Of a stretch of 64,000 nt of DNA, positions 7,906 through 15,962 are shown piece by piece (position 1 is the first letter of the stretch; the number at the start of each line of letters is the position of its first letter). A program made the translations under genes and the position numbers. Source of the DNA: Paractinoplanes abujensis (GTDB taxonomy: Bacteria > Actinomycetota > Actinomycetes > Mycobacteriales > Micromonosporaceae); NCBI RefSeq assembly GCF_014204895.1, contig NZ_JACHMF010000001.1, forward strand, positions 7,316,001 through 7,380,000, written 5' to 3'. The notes under the pieces are model-generated. The model did not search any database, was not told the origin of the DNA, and saw nothing but the letters and a program-made list of their open reading frames with translations.

Positions 7906-10266
7906 GTGGAAGATCTTGGTGAGATCGTTGGCGAATTCCTCATGGAAAGCCACGAGAACCTGGACCAGATCGACCGGGACCTGGTCGAGCTCGAGCAGGA
8001 CCCGAACTCGCGGGACCTGATCTCGCGCATCTTCCGGGCGATCCACACGATCAAGGGCACCAGCGGCTTCCTGGCCTTCAGCCGCCTCGAGAAGCTGGCC
8101 CACGCGGGCGAGTCGCTGCTGTCGAAGCTGCGCGACGGCGTCATGCCGGTCACCCCGACCACGATCACCACCCTGCTCGCCACCATCGACGGTGTGCGCT
8201 CGATCCTCTCGGCGATCGAGGAGACGCAGGCCGAGGGTGATGTCGACATCGACAGCATCATCGCCCAGGTCAACGCGCAGATGAACGCCGACCCGGCGGC
8301 CGACGCCCCCGCCGCCGATGCCCCCGCCGCCGACGCCGCCCCGGCGGCCGAGGCCGAACCGGAGCGGCTCGACGAGACGGCGTCCCGCCCGGCCCCCGAG
8401 CCGGTCGACAACCAGCGCAAGCCGATTGGCGAGATCCTCGTCGAGACCGGCGCCGCGCAGGCCTCCGACGTCGGCTCCGCGCTGGCCCAGCAGATCGAGG
8501 GCGACGAACGCAAGCTCGGCACGATCCTGCTCGACGAGGGCAAGGCCCAGCCGGCCGCGGTCAGCGAGGCGCTGCAGGCCCAGACACCCAAGCGCAGCAT
8601 CGCCGACAGCGCGATCCGCGTCGACGTCGACCTGCTGGACACGCTGATGAACATGGTCGGCGAGCTCGTGCTGGCCCGTAACCAGCTGGTCCGCGGTGTG
8701 ATGGAGACCGGCGACGCCACTCTCGTCCGCAGCGCCCAGCGGCTCGGCATGATCACCAGTGAGCTGCAAGAGGGCATCATGAAGACCCGGATGCAGCCCA
8801 TCGAGCACATCTGGTCGAAGCTGCCCCGAGTCGTCCGCGACCTCAGCCAGTCGCTGGGCAAGCAGGTCCAGCTGGTCATGCAGGGCAAGGAGACCGAGCT
8901 CGACCGCAGCCTGCTCGAGGCGGTCAAGGACCCGCTGACCCACCTGGTGCGCAACGCGGTCGACCACGGCATCGAGAATCCGGACCAGCGGACCGCGGCC
9001 GGCAAGGGCCCCGAGGGCACCCTCACGCTGCGCGCCTATCACGAGGGCGGGCACGTGGCGGTCGAGGTGGCCGACGACGGCGCCGGCCTCAACGTCGAGC
9101 GGATCGCGCAGAAGGCGGTCGAGAACGGCCTGCTGCGCGCCGACCAGATCCCCAACATGGACCGCCGCGACATCATGGCGATGGTCTTCCAGCCCGGCTT
9201 CTCGACCGCGGCCAAGGTCACCAACGTCTCCGGCCGCGGCGTCGGCATGGACGTGGTCAAGACCAACATCGAGAACATCGGCGGCGCGGTCAGCGTCGAC
9301 TCCAAGCCCGGCGAGGGCACGGTCTGGCGGCTCACCATCCCGCTCACGCTGGCCATCATCCAGGCCCTCACCGTCGACTGCGGCGATCAGCGTTACGTGA
9401 TCCCGCAGGTCGCGGTGCTGGAGCTGGTCTTCATCGACGGCCAGTCGACCAAGATCGAGTACGCCTCGGGCGCGCCCGTCTACCGGCTCCGCGGCAAACT
9501 TCTTCCCCTCGTCCGCCTGGATCGCGCGCTCGGTCTCGAGGTGGGCGGCGACCAGGGCGTCTACATCATGGTGCTGCAGGCCGACGGCAGGCGTTTCGGC
9601 CTGGTCGTCGACCGGGTGCTCAACACCGAGGAAGTCGTGGTCAAGGCGCTCAACTCCCGGTTCAAGGACATCGGCCTGTACGCCGGGGCGACCATCCTGG
9701 GCGACGGCAAGGTGGGCCTGATCCTCGACGTCTCGTCGCTGGCCCGGCGCAGCCACCTGGCCGCCGATGCCGAGCGGCAGAACCTGGAGGCCTCGTCGCG
9801 GGCCTCCGGTGCCGGTGGCACGGGTGAGCGGCTGCTGGTCACCGCGGTCGGCGAGCGCCGGGTGGCGATCCCGCTGGACACGGTCACCCGGCTCGAGGAG
9901 TTCCCGCGCGACCGGATCGAGCACGCCGGCTCCCGCGAGGTCGTGCAGTACCGCGGCCAGATCCTGCCCCTGGTGCGGTTGTCGCACCTGCTCGGGGCGT
10001 ACGGGGAGGAACCGGAGGGCGACAACGTCTCGGTCGTCGTCTACAGCGAAGGCGCCAAGAGTGTGGCGCTGGTGGTCGACCGGATCGTGGACATCGCCGA
10101 GAACTCGACCACGGCCCGCCGCGACGCCGAGGAGGACGGCCTGGTCGGCACCGCGGTCATCCAGCAACGGGTGACCGAGTTGCTGGACGTACGGCGGGCG
10201 ATCCTGGCGGCCGACCCGAACTTCTACACCGATCTGGAAAACGACGAACTGCTGGTGGAGGCCTGA
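7906..10266 (+). CDS. cheA: Chemotaxis histidine kinase CheA with two CheW-like domains
   Basis: A 786-aa kinase that autophosphorylates in response to receptor arrays and passes phosphate to CheY and CheB. The HPt domain (1-~110) has His47 in AIHTIKGTSGF. After an Ala/Asp/Pro linker (~127-170), where P2 would lie, there is instead a tandem repeat: PIGEILVETGAAQASDVGSA (from 173) and KLGTILLDEGKAQPAAVSEA (from 203). Then come the dimerisation helices, the ATPase (HLVRNAVDHGIEN, DDGAGL, GRGVGMDVVK) and two consecutive CheW-like domains (~490-620 and ~640-775). The GTG at 7906 has AGGAGG upstream. It begins a tightly packed operon running to 15356. Confidence 0.97.
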   Translation: MEDLGEIVGEFLMESHENLDQIDRDLVELEQDPNSRDLISRIFRAIHTIKGTSGFLAFSRLEKLAHAGESLLSKLRDGVMPVTPTTITTLLATIDGVRSILSAIEETQAEGDVDIDSIIAQVNAQMNADPAADAPAADAPAADAAPAAEAEPERLDETASRPAPEPVDNQRKPIGEILVETGAAQASDVGSALAQQIEGDERKLGTILLDEGKAQPAAVSEALQAQTPKRSIADSAIRVDVDLLDTLMNMVGELVLARNQLVRGVMETGDATLVRSAQRLGMITSELQEGIMKTRMQPIEHIWSKLPRVVRDLSQSLGKQVQLVMQGKETELDRSLLEAVKDPLTHLVRNAVDHGIENPDQRTAAGKGPEGTLTLRAYHEGGHVAVEVADDGAGLNVERIAQKAVENGLLRADQIPNMDRRDIMAMVFQPGFSTAAKVTNVSGRGVGMDVVKTNIENIGGAVSVDSKPGEGTVWRLTIPLTLAIIQALTVDCGDQRYVIPQVAVLELVFIDGQSTKIEYASGAPVYRLRGKLLPLVRLDRALGLEVGGDQGVYIMVLQADGRRFGLVVDRVLNTEEVVVKALNSRFKDIGLYAGATILGDGKVGLILDVSSLARRSHLAADAERQNLEASSRASGAGGTGERLLVTAVGERRVAIPLDTVTRLEEFPRDRIEHAGSREVVQYRGQILPLVRLSHLLGAYGEEPEGDNVSVVVYSEGAKSVALVVDRIVDIAENSTTARRDAEEDGLVGTAVIQQRVTELLDVRRAILAADPNFYTDLENDELLVEA

Positions 10267-10267
10267 G

Positions 10268-10705
10268 ATGGCGAGCCGTCAGTTCGCCACCTTCGAGGTG
10301 GCCGAACAGCTCTTCGGCGTCGAGGTGCACACGGTGCAGGAGGTGCTCTCCTACAACGAGTACACCCCTGTGCCGCTCGCGCCCCCGGCCATCGGCGGGC
10401 TCTTCAACCTGCGAGGCCAGGTGATCGCCGCGGTCGACCTGCGGGTCCAGCTCGGCCTGGCCCGCAAGGAGCTCGAGGGCCCGGTGATGAACGTGATTCT
10501 GCGCGGCGACGGCGAGCCGGTCAGTCTCGTGGTGGACCGGATCGGCGAGGTGGTCGACCTCGACGACGACACGTTCGAGCCGCCGCCCGACACGCTCAGC
10601 GGACCCACTCGCGACCTGGTCGTGGGCACGTTCAAACTGGACGGCCGGCTGATGCTGGCCCTCGACGTGAACGCGGCCGTCGACACGTACCGCGCCACGA
10701 CCTGA
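10268..10705 (+). CDS. cheW: Chemotaxis adaptor CheW
   Basis: A 145-aa single CheW domain that couples chemoreceptors to CheA. QFATFEVAEQLFGVEVHTVQ, the conserved NLRGQVIAAVDLR and SLVVDRIGEVVDL are all present, and the length matches CheW. The ATG lies one base after the cheA stop, so the two are translated together. With the two CheW-like domains already on CheA, the array has at least three adaptor modules. Confidence 0.95.
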   Translation: MASRQFATFEVAEQLFGVEVHTVQEVLSYNEYTPVPLAPPAIGGLFNLRGQVIAAVDLRVQLGLARKELEGPVMNVILRGDGEPVSLVVDRIGEVVDLDDDTFEPPPDTLSGPTRDLVVGTFKLDGRLMLALDVNAAVDTYRATT

Positions 10706-11577
10706 TGTACAGCCTCGTCAGCGCCCCGGTGCTCGGCTTCGACCTGACTCGCCTCACCGGCGGGTCGGCCACGGCCGAGGTCGTGCTGCGCGGCCTGCGG
10801 TTGCAGGCGGCCGACCTCCCGCTGCTGGCCGAACGGCTGCCGGACGAGGACGCGCGCGGACCGCTCTGGGTCGAGGTGGAGAGCGCAGCCCGCCGGATGC
10901 CGTCGCTCAAGGGCCTGAACAAGGACGACGCGGCCGGCAGCCTCGCTCTCGTCGAGCGCGCGCCGATCGGCACGGTTGACGCCCTGCTGACCTGCCTGCG
11001 GTACGACGTGATGGCGTGGACCTGGTCGGGCACGGGCCGCGACGCCCAGCAGTCCGAGGTCGCGGCCGCGGCCACCGCCCTGATCTGCGACGCCGCCGTG
11101 GCCAGCTATCTGCGCGAGGTGCTCGACGCCGACACCCGGCGCCGGCTCGGGGCGGGCTGGGTCGCGGCCATGCGCAAGCTGCCGGTCGGCGCGCCGATCG
11201 ACCTGGGCCCGCACCACTACACGGTCTCGGCCCTGCTCGATCGGCTGCGCTCGCTGCGGTCGAACGATCTGAGCCGGTTGATGGCCTCGGCCGACGACGC
11301 CCGCCGCAACACCGGGGGCTGGTCCCCTGCAGTGCATTCGGCGTCCTGGGCGGCTTATCTGTCGGATCGGGTCCGTACGGCCGCCGCGGCGCAGATGCTG
11401 TTGGTACAGGCCGTCGACACGGCCGCCATTCCGTTGGCCGACCGGGCCGGCGGGGTGTGGAACATGCTCAGCGGCGCGGTGCAGGCGCTCGTGGTGCGGG
11501 ATCTGCTCGACACCTCGACCGCACACCGGCTGCTCGCCCCCGTCGTGGCCGCGCTCGGCCCCGCGTGGCTGGGTTAG
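10705..11577 (+). CDS. Unrecognised protein of the chemotaxis operon
   Basis: A 290-aa product that I cannot assign to a family. It overlaps the cheW stop by one base (TGATG) and is followed after 11 bp by cheB, so it is part of the operon. The sequence looks largely alpha-helical and Ala/Leu/Arg-rich, with no signal peptide, no membrane segment and no P-loop. Notable stretches are GPLWVEVESAARRMPSLKGL, LRYDVMAWTWSGTGRDA and HSASWAAYLSDRVRTAAAAQ. Its place suggests an array or CheB/CheR accessory protein; this is inference from context only. Confidence 0.8.
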   Translation: MYSLVSAPVLGFDLTRLTGGSATAEVVLRGLRLQAADLPLLAERLPDEDARGPLWVEVESAARRMPSLKGLNKDDAAGSLALVERAPIGTVDALLTCLRYDVMAWTWSGTGRDAQQSEVAAAATALICDAAVASYLREVLDADTRRRLGAGWVAAMRKLPVGAPIDLGPHHYTVSALLDRLRSLRSNDLSRLMASADDARRNTGGWSPAVHSASWAAYLSDRVRTAAAAQMLLVQAVDTAAIPLADRAGGVWNMLSGAVQALVVRDLLDTSTAHRLLAPVVAALGPAWLG

Positions 11578-11588
11578 GAGGTGGCCAG

Positions 11589-12785
11589 GTGATTTCGGTC
11601 CTCGTTGTCGACGACTCGGTGGTTGTCCGCCGCTTGATCGTCGACGCCCTCGGCGGAGCCGAGAACATCGAGGTCGTCGGTACGGCGTCCAACGGTCTGC
11701 TGGCCCAGGCCAAGATCGACCAGCTCAAGCCCGACGTGATCACGATGGACATCGAGATGCCGCAGATGGACGGCATCACGGCGGTCCGCGAGCTGCGCAA
11801 GCGGCACAAGCAAATCCCCGTGATCATGTTCAGCACGCTGTCGGCCTCGGGCGCGACGGCCACCCTGGAGGCGCTCTCCGCGGGCGCGACCGACTACGTG
11901 ACCAAGCCGAGCAACGTCGGCTCGATCAACGAGTCGATCAAGGCAGTCCGCGACGAGCTCGTCCCCAAGATCTATGCGCTTGCGGGCCGCCGCCGGCCCG
12001 GAGCCCCCGCGGGGCCGCCGGCCCGGCCCGGCGCCCCGGCCGCGCCCGACCGCCCGGTCGCCGGGCGACCCGGATCCGCACCGCCGCGCGCGGGCCAGTC
12101 GCCGGCCGGACGCCCCGGCGCCGCACCGGCCGGACCCGGCGCGGGCCGGCCCGCCACTACCGCCCCCCGGCGGAGCGCGCCCGGCGGACGCATCGACATC
12201 CTCGCGATCGGCTCGTCCACCGGCGGCCCGGACGCGCTGACCAAGGTGCTGCAGGGCATCCCGGCCGACATCCCGGTGCCCATCGTCATCACCCAGCACA
12301 TGCCCCCCGTCTTCACCAAGATGTTCGCCGAGCGCCTCGACCGCAGCACACCGCTGCGGGTCGTCGAGGCCGGGGACGGGATGGAGCTGACGCCCGGCTG
12401 GGCGTACGTGGCTCCGGGAGACCACCATCTGGTCTTCCATCGCCGGGGAACGGCCACGCTGACGCAGCTCAGCGGCGCGCCGCCGGAAAACTCCTGCCGG
12501 CCGGCCGTGGACGTCATGTTCCGGTCCGTCGCGGCGCTCTACGGCGCATCGACGTACGCAACGATTCTCACCGGAATGGGACATGACGGACGAGGTGGAG
12601 CGAAGGTGCTGAGAGACGCGGGCGCCGAGGTGCTGGCACAGGACGAGGCCACCTCGGTGGTGTGGGGCATGCCGGGCGCCGTGGTCGGCGCGGGGCTGGC
12701 GGACGAGATCCTGCCGCTCGACCGGATCGCCGCGCACCTGGTCAACCGGGTCAAGTCCGGCCGGTCGGCGGCGGTGGCCCGATGA
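11589..12785 (+). CDS. cheB: Chemotaxis protein-glutamate methylesterase/deamidase CheB
   Basis: A 398-aa enzyme that removes methyl groups from receptor glutamates when phosphorylated by CheA. The receiver (1-~125) has Asp54 in MDIEMPQMDG and Lys106 in YVTKPSN. An unusually long Pro/Ala/Gly/Arg linker occupies ~133-198. The esterase domain has the catalytic triad Ser210 (GSSTGG), His237 (ITQHMPP) and Asp333 (GMGHDGRGG). I chose the GTG at 11589 with AGGAGG upstream; the frame is open further 5' but overlaps the previous gene without homology. The stop overlaps the cheR start. Confidence 0.96.
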   Translation: MISVLVVDDSVVVRRLIVDALGGAENIEVVGTASNGLLAQAKIDQLKPDVITMDIEMPQMDGITAVRELRKRHKQIPVIMFSTLSASGATATLEALSAGATDYVTKPSNVGSINESIKAVRDELVPKIYALAGRRRPGAPAGPPARPGAPAAPDRPVAGRPGSAPPRAGQSPAGRPGAAPAGPGAGRPATTAPRRSAPGGRIDILAIGSSTGGPDALTKVLQGIPADIPVPIVITQHMPPVFTKMFAERLDRSTPLRVVEAGDGMELTPGWAYVAPGDHHLVFHRRGTATLTQLSGAPPENSCRPAVDVMFRSVAALYGASTYATILTGMGHDGRGGAKVLRDAGAEVLAQDEATSVVWGMPGAVVGAGLADEILPLDRIAAHLVNRVKSGRSAAVAR

Positions 12786-13627
12786 CGCTCTCGCAGGCCG
12801 AGTTCAACTTCGTCTCCCAGCTGGTCCGGCGCGAGGCCTCGATCGTGCTCGCGCCCGGTAAGGAGTACCTGGTCGAGGCGCGGCTCATCCCGGTCGCGCG
12901 CGTGGTCGGCGCGGCCAACGTCAACGAGTTCCTGGCCGACCTGCAGCGCCGGCCCGACCCGGCCAAACAACGCAAGATCATTGACGCCCTGACCACTAAC
13001 GAGACGTCGTGGTTCCGCGACCGCGAGCCGTTCGCGGCGCTCACCGACGTCGTGCTGCCCGAGCTGGTCAAGTCGCGCGCGACCGCCCGCAAGATCCGGG
13101 TGTGGTCGGCCGCCAGCTCCAGCGGCCAGGAGGCTTACAGCCTGGCCATCACCATGCAGGAGACGCTCCCGCCGGGGTGGAGCTACGACATCATGGGCAC
13201 GGACATCTCGACCGAGATGGTCAAGCGGGCCGAGACCGCGGAGTACAGCCAGGTCGAGGTGAACCGCGGACTGCCCGCCGCGCAGCTGGTGCAGTACTTC
13301 GAGCGGGCCGGTGCACATTGGCGGATCGCGCCGGCGCTGCGCCGCAACGTGTCGTTCCGGCTGATGAACCTCACCGCGCCGCTGCCCGCCATGCAGCCCT
13401 TCGACGTCATCTTCCTGCGCAACGTCCTGATCTATTTCGACGTCGCGACCAAGCGCACCGTGCTGCAGAACGTGGCCAAGCTGCTCCGGCCGGACGGCTG
13501 GCTCTTCCTGGGCGCGGCCGAGACGACGATCGGGATCGACGACAACTACGAGCGTGTGGCCGCCGGCCGCACCTCCGCCTACCGAGTCCGTAGCGGGGCG
13601 TCCCTGGGCGCCGCGAGAAGGGGATGA
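12782..13627 (+). CDS. cheR: Chemotaxis protein methyltransferase CheR
   Basis: A 281-aa SAM-dependent enzyme that methylates receptor glutamates for adaptation. The N-terminal helical CheR domain has ALTTNETSWFRDREPFAALT. The SAM-binding domain has RVWSAASSSGQEAYSLAI (the G-E-E-P-Y-S motif in a variant form, GQEAYS), IMGTDIS and FDVIFLRNVLIYFD. The ATG at 12782 overlaps the cheB stop by 4 bp. There are no C-terminal tetratricopeptide repeats, so it is the short enteric-like type. Confidence 0.96.
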   Translation: MTLSQAEFNFVSQLVRREASIVLAPGKEYLVEARLIPVARVVGAANVNEFLADLQRRPDPAKQRKIIDALTTNETSWFRDREPFAALTDVVLPELVKSRATARKIRVWSAASSSGQEAYSLAITMQETLPPGWSYDIMGTDISTEMVKRAETAEYSQVEVNRGLPAAQLVQYFERAGAHWRIAPALRRNVSFRLMNLTAPLPAMQPFDVIFLRNVLIYFDVATKRTVLQNVAKLLRPDGWLFLGAAETTIGIDDNYERVAAGRTSAYRVRSGASLGAARRG

Positions 13628-14019
13628 AGCCGATGCGCGCCATGGTGATCGACGATTCCCGCGCGATGCGCATGATCCTCAAGCGCATCGTCACCAAGCT
13701 CAACTTCGAGGCGGTGGAGGCGGGCGACGGCAAGGAGGCGCTCGACCTTCTCCACGCGATGACCGAGGTGCCGGAACTGGCCCTCATCGACTGGAACATG
13801 CCGAACATGAACGGGCTCGAGTTCGTCACGCACGCGCGGGCCGATCCGCGGCTGCGCGAGATGACGCTGGTCATGGTCACGACCGAGAGCGAACAGAGCC
13901 AGATCGTCCGCGCGCTCGCCGCGGGCGCGCACGAATACGTGATCAAGCCCTTCACCGAAGGCGCCATGATCGAAAAGTTGGCCCTGCTGGGCCTCGTCCC
14001 GACCGGAGCGAACTCATGA
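13624..14019 (+). CDS. cheY: CheY-like single-domain response regulator
   Basis: A 131-aa stand-alone receiver, the likely diffusible output of CheA. Asp10/Asp11 (VIDDSRAMR), phospho-acceptor Asp56 (ALIDWNMPNMNG), Thr86/Thr87 and Lys108 (YVIKPF) are all in place. The D-W-N-M-P signature is that of motor-type CheY. It overlaps cheR and the following CheX-like gene by 4 bp at each end. A second CheY-like gene lies at 14498, so which one signals to the motor is open. Confidence 0.93.
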   Translation: MKPMRAMVIDDSRAMRMILKRIVTKLNFEAVEAGDGKEALDLLHAMTEVPELALIDWNMPNMNGLEFVTHARADPRLREMTLVMVTTESEQSQIVRALAAGAHEYVIKPFTEGAMIEKLALLGLVPTGANS

Positions 14020-14501
14020 GCATCGAAGTCGAGGTCAATGAGAACGACCTCGCCGAGATGGTGGAGCAGGTGTGGGAGTCGTATCTGGATCCCGAGGGCG
14101 TGAGCCCGCTGATCCCGACCTACGACGAGAACCAGCCGTCCGAGGTGCACTCCTCCGTCTCCATCACCGGTTCCTGGACCGGATACGTCGTCTACGCCTC
14201 GTCCGTCGCGGCCGCCCGGCGCGCCGCCGGCGCGTTCCTGGCCATGGAACCGGATGAGGTCGGCGACGAGGACCTCTCCGACGTGCTGGGCGAACTGGCC
14301 AACATCGTCGGTGGCAACGTCAAGGCGATGTTGCCGCCGGGCGCGCTGCTCTCACTGCCGCAGGTGGTGCTCGCGCCCGAAGCGACGGCGCGTTTTCCCG
14401 GCACCCAACGGATCAGCGGGGTCTACGGGATGTGGGAGGGCGAGCCGGTGTCGATTTCCATGTGGCATAGCCGCGGTGACAACAAGGAGGGCGCGGAATG
14501 A
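14016..14501 (+). CDS. cheX: CheX-like CheY-P phosphatase
   Basis: A 161-aa protein with the CheC/CheX/FliY fold. The catalytic E-x2-N motif is present as Glu93-Asn96 in GELANIVGGNVK, in the long helix that inserts into the CheY active site. The surrounding order is also typical: strands around VSITGSWTGYVVYA, then helix, motif helix, and closing strands GVYGMWEGEPVSISM. It would dephosphorylate CheY-P, as the cluster has no cheZ. It lies between two CheY-like genes with 4-bp overlaps on both sides, which supports that partnership. Confidence 0.8.
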   Translation: MSIEVEVNENDLAEMVEQVWESYLDPEGVSPLIPTYDENQPSEVHSSVSITGSWTGYVVYASSVAAARRAAGAFLAMEPDEVGDEDLSDVLGELANIVGGNVKAMLPPGALLSLPQVVLAPEATARFPGTQRISGVYGMWEGEPVSISMWHSRGDNKEGAE

Positions 14502-14860
14502 AGATTCTCATCGCTGACGACAGCCGGGTGATGCGGCAGATCGTGGTCCGCACCCTGCGCCAGGCCGGCTTCGGTGATCACGACCTGATCGAGGCGGCCA
14601 ACGGGCAGGAGGCCTTCGACATGGTCAACTCGGAGAGCCCCGATCTGGTGCTGTCCGACTGGAACATGCCTGAGATGACCGGCATCGAGGTGCTCAAGAA
14701 GCTCCGGGCGGCCGGGAACGACGTCAAGTTCGGCTTTGTGACGTCCGAGAGCACTCCTGAGATGAAGGAACAGGCGGATTCCGCCGGTGCTCTCTTTTTC
14801 ATCGTGAAGCCCTTCTCGGCTGAGCGATTCGATGAGGTCTTCGCTCCTATTTTGGGATGA
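14498..14860 (+). CDS. Second CheY-like single-domain response regulator
   Basis: A 120-aa receiver with Asp7/Asp8 (IADDSRVMR), phospho-acceptor Asp54 (VLSDWNMPEMTG), Thr82 and Lys104 (FIVKPF). It shares the D-W-N-M-P signature with the CheY at 13624 but is clearly divergent. With two receivers and CheB, one may act at the motor and the other as a phosphate sink or as partner of one CheX-like protein. It overlaps the upstream CheX-like gene by 4 bp. Confidence 0.9.
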   Translation: MKILIADDSRVMRQIVVRTLRQAGFGDHDLIEAANGQEAFDMVNSESPDLVLSDWNMPEMTGIEVLKKLRAAGNDVKFGFVTSESTPEMKEQADSAGALFFIVKPFSAERFDEVFAPILG

Positions 14861-14867
14861 TTACGAC

Positions 14868-15356
14868 ATGTCTGACGTAACGGTTCTTCCTGGCACCCTG
14901 GCCGTCCGCAACCTTTTCGAGGATCTGCTCGGCCGGGAGGTGACCGTCAGCCCCGGTGAGCCTCTCAGCGCCGATGAGATTCCCACCTCGACGGTCGCGA
15001 TTTTCGTCGACTCGGCCCAGAACATCTATGCCGTGCTCGGGATGGAGCTGGCCCTGGCGGCCAACGCCGGCGCCGCGCTCGGCCTGCTGCCCGCCGGTGC
15101 GGCCGAGGACAGCATCGACGACAAGCAGCTCTACCCCAACCTGGCCGAGAACGTGGGCGAGCTCTGCAACGTGCTGACCAGCCTGCTCAACCGTGAGGGG
15201 GGCCCGCACATCAAGCTCCACCAGGTCGTCTATCCGGGTGAGCCGCTGCCCGGCGACGCCCGGGCCCACCTGATGGCGCTCGGCCGGCGCGTCGACCTGC
15301 TCGTCGACGTCAACCGGTACGGCAAGGGCAAGCTCAGCCTTTCGCTGGCGCCCTGA
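14868..15356 (+). CDS. Divergent CheX/CheC-like protein, last gene of the che operon
   Basis: A 162-aa product, 7 bp after the second CheY-like gene. It is not an obvious family member, but its element order parallels the CheX at 14016: paired strands (STVAIFVDSAQNIYAVLGME), a helix, then a long helix with E-x2-N as Glu98-Asn101 (ENVGELCNVLTSLLN), then strands at the end (RRVDLLVDVNRYGKGKLSLS). I therefore infer a CheX-like phosphatase or its inactive partner. The ATG at 14868 was chosen because the protein begins cleanly there. An intrinsic terminator follows directly. Confidence 0.65.
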   Translation: MSDVTVLPGTLAVRNLFEDLLGREVTVSPGEPLSADEIPTSTVAIFVDSAQNIYAVLGMELALAANAGAALGLLPAGAAEDSIDDKQLYPNLAENVGELCNVLTSLLNREGGPHIKLHQVVYPGEPLPGDARAHLMALGRRVDLLVDVNRYGKGKLSLSLAP

Positions 15357-15370
15357 TCACGAGAGACACA

Positions 15371-15400
15371 GAAGGGCCCGCCTGACGGCGGGCCCTTCTT
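15371..15400 (+). terminator. Intrinsic terminator of the chemotaxis operon
   Basis: A 12-bp perfect stem GAAGGGCCCGCC / GGCGGGCCCTTC around a TGAC loop, followed by TT. It lies 15 bp after the last che stop and before the flgD promoter. Confidence 0.9.
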
Positions 15401-15427
15401 GCGTTGCCGGACGGGATCAGTCCGGTG

Positions 15428-15453
15428 CTAAGCAAATTGCCGATCCGGCCGAA
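15428..15453 (+). promoter_or_regulatory. Candidate FliA-type promoter of flgD-flgE
   Basis: CTAA at 15428-15431, 16 nt, GCCGAA at 15448-15453. It lies between the che terminator and the flgD ATG (37 bp downstream), where a promoter is required. Confidence 0.7.
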
Positions 15454-15490
15454 GCAGAGTTTGAGCGGGCTAAACGGACGGGAGCAACCT

Positions 15491-15937
15491 ATGACCTCGC
15501 CACTCTCCGGACTCTCCGGCGCCGCGGCTGCCGCGGCGGCCGGGCCCGGCGCCAAGGAGAAAAGCAAGACGCTGGGCGACCGGGACACCTTCATGAAGCT
15601 CCTGGTGGCTCAGCTGAAGTATCAGGACCCCAGCAAGCCGGCCGACTCCACCCAGTTCCTGGCCCAGACCGCCCAGTTCACTCAGGTCGAGAAGCTCGAA
15701 GGCATCGCCGACATGCTCAAGGGGCAGCAGCTGATCACGGCCAGCTCCCTGGTCGGCAAGAACGTCGAATACATGGACGGCGACGGCGTCCGGCACACCG
15801 GCGTCATCTCGGCCGCCAAGCTCAACGGCGACAGCGAACCGATGCTTCGGATCGGGAACACGGAAGTGCAGCTGTCCAAGGTCACGGAAGTCCAGGAGAA
15901 ACAGCCTGGCGGGACCGACGCGACGACAAAGCCGTAA
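15491..15937 (+). CDS. flgD: Flagellar hook-cap (hook assembly) protein FlgD
   Basis: A 148-aa protein. It carries the conserved FlgD N-terminal block DTFMKLLVAQLKYQDPSKPA followed by STQFLAQTAQFTQVEKLEGI, and is exported by the flagellar type III system to cap the growing hook. It is shorter than enteric FlgD (about 230 aa): the C-terminal tudor/FnIII region is reduced to one short beta segment (GKNVEYMDGDGVRHTG). I chose the ATG at 15491, with GGGAGC upstream. flgE follows after 25 bp. Confidence 0.92.
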   Translation: MTSPLSGLSGAAAAAAAGPGAKEKSKTLGDRDTFMKLLVAQLKYQDPSKPADSTQFLAQTAQFTQVEKLEGIADMLKGQQLITASSLVGKNVEYMDGDGVRHTGVISAAKLNGDSEPMLRIGNTEVQLSKVTEVQEKQPGGTDATTKP

Positions 15938-15962
15938 CTCCTCAACCGAGAAGGAACCACCC

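Noticed and set aside
7789..10167. A 792-codon open frame antisense to cheA, longer than cheA itself
   Set aside because: It is the mirror frame of a very GC-rich gene: Asp/Gly/Val/Arg-rich, no domain, no Shine-Dalgarno, while the plus strand shows every CheA motif.
10351..11526. A 391-codon minus-strand open frame across cheW and the unknown che-operon gene
   Set aside because: Arg/His/Gly/Gln-rich shadow sequence without a fold; the plus-strand genes have overlapping starts and stops typical of the operon.
15439..15444. A second GCCGAT just upstream of the flgD -10 element
   Set aside because: No CTNA lies 15-17 nt before it; the copy at 15448-15453 has one at exactly 16 nt.
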